Source: Pseudomonas ceruminis (GTDB lineage Bacteria; Pseudomonadota; Gammaproteobacteria; Pseudomonadales; Pseudomonadaceae). From it: a stretch of DNA of 35,389 bases. Within the stretch, counting starts at the first letter, position 1, and every line of letters starts with the position of its first letter. Of the stretch, positions 33,663 through 35,389 are shown one piece after another. The notes under the pieces are model-generated. The model was not told the origin of the DNA, did no database searches, and saw only the letters and a program-made list of their open reading frames with translations. The position numbers were made by a program, and so were the translations under genes. The stretch covers positions 1 through 35,389 of the forward strand of contig NZ_BQHW01000041.1 in assembly GCF_021602025.1 (NCBI RefSeq), read 5' to 3'.

Positions 33663-33681
33663 CGCGTGACCTGATCACGCG
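33663..33681 (+). promoter_or_regulatory. intercistronic hairpin between bauA and bauC
   Basis: CGCGTGA-CCTGA-TCACGCG is a perfect 7-base stem and 5-base loop in the 73-base gap. No T-run follows, so it is probably not a full terminator. It may stabilise the upstream message or tune the transaminase:dehydrogenase ratio. Confidence 0.5.
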
Positions 33682-33713
33682 TCTGCATCTACCTTCTTTA
33701 TCTGGAGTTTTGC

Positions 33714-35207
33714 ATGAGCATTGTTCAGCACCTGATTCACGGTGAGCTGGTTACCAAGGGCGAGCGCACCGCCGATGTCTTCAACCCGTCCACTGGCCAG
33801 GCGGTACGCAAGGTCGAGCTGGCCAGCCGCGCCACCGTGCAGGAAGCGATCGATTCCGCCAAGGCTGCATTCCCGGCCTGGCGCAACACCCCACCGGCCA
33901 AGCGCGCCCAGGTGATGTTCCGTTTCAAGCAGCTGCTGGAACAGAACGAAGCGCGTATCTCGCAGATGATCAGCGAGGAGCACGGCAAGACCCTGGAAGA
34001 CGCCGCGGGTGAACTGAAGCGTGGCATCGAGAACGTCGAGTTCGCGTGTGCCGCGCCTGAAGTGCTCAAAGGTGAGTACAGCCGCAACGTTGGCCCGAAC
34101 ATCGATGCCTGGTCCGATTTCCAGCCGCTGGGCGTGGTGGCCGGTATCACTCCGTTCAACTTCCCGGCCATGGTCCCTCTGTGGATGTACCCGCTGGCCA
34201 TTGCCTGTGGTAACGCCTTTATCCTGAAACCGTCCGAGCGCGACCCTAGCTCGACATTGTTCATCGCCCAGCTGTTGCTCGAAGCCGGCCTGCCGAAGGG
34301 CATCCTCAATGTGGTGCACGGCGACAAGGAAGCCGTGGACGCGCTGATCGAGGCGCCGGAGGTGAAGGCGTTGAGCTTCGTCGGCTCGACGCCGATTGCC
34401 GAGTACATCTATGCCGAGGGCACCAAGCGCGGCAAGCGTGTGCAGGCCCTGGGCGGCGCGAAGAACCATGCGGTGCTGATGCCTGACGCCGACCTGGACA
34501 ATGCCGTGAGTGCACTGATGGGCGCGGCCTACGGTTCGTGCGGTGAGCGTTGCATGGCCATTTCGGTGGCGGTGTGTGTGGGTGACCAGGTCGCCGATGC
34601 ACTGATCGCCAAGCTGGAGCCGCAGATCAAGGCGCTGAAAATTGGTGCCGGGACCTCTTGTGGCCTGGACATGGGGCCGCTGGTCACTGCCGCTGCGCGG
34701 GACAAGGTCGTCGGTTATATCGACGACGGTGTTGCTGCGGGCGCGAAGCTGGTGGTGGATGGGCGCGGCTTCCGTGTCGCGGGTAATGAAGATGGTTACT
34801 TCGTGGGCGGCACCTTGTTCGACAAGGTGACCCCTGAGATGCGCATCTATAAAGAAGAAATCTTCGGCCCTGTTCTGTGCATTGTGCGCGTGAATAGCCT
34901 GGAGCAGGCCATGCAACTGATCAACGATCACGAGTATGGCAACGGCACTTGTATCTTCACCCGCGATGGCGAGGCCGCCCGCCTGTTCTGTGACGAAATC
35001 GAAGTGGGCATGGTAGGCGTCAACGTACCGCTGCCGGTACCGGTGGCGTACCACAGCTTTGGTGGTTGGAAGCGCTCGCTGTTTGGTGACCTGCATGCGT
35101 ATGGCCCGGATGGGGTGCGGTTCTATACCCGTCGCAAGGCGATCACGCAGCGCTGGCCGCAGCGTGCGAGCCATGAGGCATCGCAGTTTGCATTCCCTAG
35201 CCTTTAA
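33714..35207 (+). CDS. bauC: CoA-acylating malonate/methylmalonate semialdehyde dehydrogenase
   Basis: A 497-residue aldehyde dehydrogenase of the MMSDH family (MmsA, also IolA). It oxidises malonate semialdehyde (from beta-alanine) with NAD and CoA to acetyl-CoA and CO2, or methylmalonate semialdehyde to propionyl-CoA. Catalytic Cys280 is in GSCGERCMAIS; the NAD region has GITPFNFPAMVPLWMYPLA (about 145-163) and FVGSTPIAEYIY. The Glu base of hydrolytic ALDHs is not required in this family. ATG 33714 has an upstream GGAG (TATCTGGAGTTTTGC). As second gene after the transaminase, it corresponds to P. aeruginosa bauC; annotation as mmsA is also common, and a valine-pathway mmsAB copy is likely elsewhere in the genome. 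A strong terminator follows. Confidence 0.93.
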   Translation: MSIVQHLIHGELVTKGERTADVFNPSTGQAVRKVELASRATVQEAIDSAKAAFPAWRNTPPAKRAQVMFRFKQLLEQNEARISQMISEEHGKTLEDAAGELKRGIENVEFACAAPEVLKGEYSRNVGPNIDAWSDFQPLGVVAGITPFNFPAMVPLWMYPLAIACGNAFILKPSERDPSSTLFIAQLLLEAGLPKGILNVVHGDKEAVDALIEAPEVKALSFVGSTPIAEYIYAEGTKRGKRVQALGGAKNHAVLMPDADLDNAVSALMGAAYGSCGERCMAISVAVCVGDQVADALIAKLEPQIKALKIGAGTSCGLDMGPLVTAAARDKVVGYIDDGVAAGAKLVVDGRGFRVAGNEDGYFVGGTLFDKVTPEMRIYKEEIFGPVLCIVRVNSLEQAMQLINDHEYGNGTCIFTRDGEAARLFCDEIEVGMVGVNVPLPVPVAYHSFGGWKRSLFGDLHAYGPDGVRFYTRRKAITQRWPQRASHEASQFAFPSL

Positions 35208-35218
35208 GGCGTGAGGCG

Positions 35219-35254
35219 AAAGCGGGGAGGCCGGTAGGCCTCCCCGCTTTGTTT
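35219..35254 (+). terminator. Rho-independent terminator of the bauA-bauC operon
   Basis: AAAGCGGGGAGGCC (35219-35232), GGTA loop (35233-35236), GGCCTCCCCGCTTT (35237-35250), then GTTTTG. A perfect 14-base stem with flanking A and T tracts, 12 bases past the stop: a textbook intrinsic terminator, able to act in both directions. Confidence 0.95.
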
Positions 35255-35260
35255 TGCAGC

Positions 35261-35322
35261 AATATTAAGGTTTATTGAAATTAAAGGTTGACGGGGTTTC
35301 GAATCCCCTTATAATGCGCCCC
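35261..35322 (+). promoter_or_regulatory. strong sigma-70 promoter of rRNA type
   Basis: TTGACG (35288-35293), 16-base spacer, TATAAT (35310-35315). Upstream an AT-rich tract (35261-35285, AATATTAAGGTTTATTGAAA and on) fits an UP element. The discriminator GCGCCCC (35316-35322) is GC-rich, as in stringently controlled rRNA and tRNA promoters. The spacer is filled by the dyad GGGG-TTTCGAAT-CCCC. The start site would be near 35322. No coding frame follows within the window, consistent with an rRNA leader. Confidence 0.75.
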
Positions 35323-35389
35323 ACTTCCAGCGTAGTCGGAACGAGAAACTCCTTGAGATTCAACGAGTTAATCGATTCAGGTAGTGCTG
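35323..35389 (+). other. probable leader of a transcribed RNA (likely rRNA operon 5' spacer)
   Basis: The last 67 bases lack a ribosome site or coding frame and follow an rRNA-like promoter. P. putida genomes, as I recall, carry an rRNA operon after this beta-alanine locus. No boxA antitermination sequence (TGCTCTTTAA type) is reached before the window ends, so the identity is inferred. Confidence 0.45.

Noticed and set aside
32243-35174. Two long minus-strand frames opposite bauA and bauC
   Set aside because: His/Gln/Arg-rich antisense translations of well-recognised enzymes; no independent start signals.
35293-35308. GGGGTTTCGAATCCCC as the T-arm of a tRNA
   Set aside because: No acceptor stem, anticodon arm or D-arm surrounds it and it falls between -35 and -10 hexamers; it is better read as a dyad in the promoter spacer.

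Overview
The window looks like chromosomal DNA of a fluorescent Pseudomonas of the P. putida group. It is GC-rich and densely packed. The order yfhM-like/pbpC, pprB/fppA, cueR/copA/copZ, ade, bauR-bauA-bauC, then an rRNA-type promoter, agrees with what I recall of P. putida genomes. No transposase, integrase, phage gene, CRISPR array or complete RNA gene was found; the region reads as core or conserved-accessory chromosome.

Layout. (1) 1-10.9 kb, cell envelope: a DinF-like MATE exporter cut by the window edge, a thioester-containing alpha-2-macroglobulin lipoprotein, a small membrane protein on the opposite strand, penicillin-binding protein 1C, and a TpsB/ShlB-type outer-membrane transporter with no partner exoprotein in view. 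(2) 10.9-12.4 kb: a PprB-like response regulator and an FppA-like prepilin peptidase without the Tad pilus genes they serve in P. aeruginosa, with two striking inverted repeats in their upstream regions. (3) 12.4-14.8 kb: a tight leftward run mazG-like, cmoM, and two tandem DUF4136 lipoproteins. (4) 14.8-19.3 kb: a MaoC hydratase and a two-domain FabG4-type ketoreductase, divergent from a thiolase and followed by an AraC regulator; this is a small fatty acyl module. (5) 19.4-21.4 kb: a dCache chemoreceptor with a sigma-28-type promoter. (6) 21.5-25.1 kb: a copper-resistance unit (copA-cueR, a small secreted protein, copZ) in which both metal-responsive promoters can be read directly. (7) 25.2-31.2 kb: a Bcr/CflA exporter, a small convergent ORF, an ArsR-like regulator with a long C-terminal domain, adenine deaminase, a short-chain dehydrogenase, a DnaA-box-rich spacer, a YigZ-family protein and a RutR-like TetR regulator. 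(8) 31.3-35.2 kb: a LysR regulator divergent from beta-alanine:pyruvate transaminase and the CoA-acylating semialdehyde dehydrogenase, forming a complete beta-alanine to acetyl-CoA route. The window closes with a strong terminator and an rRNA-like promoter with an AT-rich upstream element, so an rRNA operon may begin just beyond the edge.

Copper homeostasis (regulator, pump, chaperone) and beta-alanine catabolism (regulator, transaminase, dehydrogenase) are the two units whose internal logic is clearest. A nucleobase theme (possible pyrimidine chemoreceptor, adenine deaminase, RutR-like regulator, beta-alanine catabolism) runs through the right half but rests on inference. Nothing in the window is a convincing wholly new system. 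The best leads are the PprB/FppA pair without Tad genes and its inverted repeats, the TpsB without a TpsA next to an A2M/PbpC pair, the unknown secreted protein inside the copper unit, and the cluster of DnaA boxes away from any origin genes.
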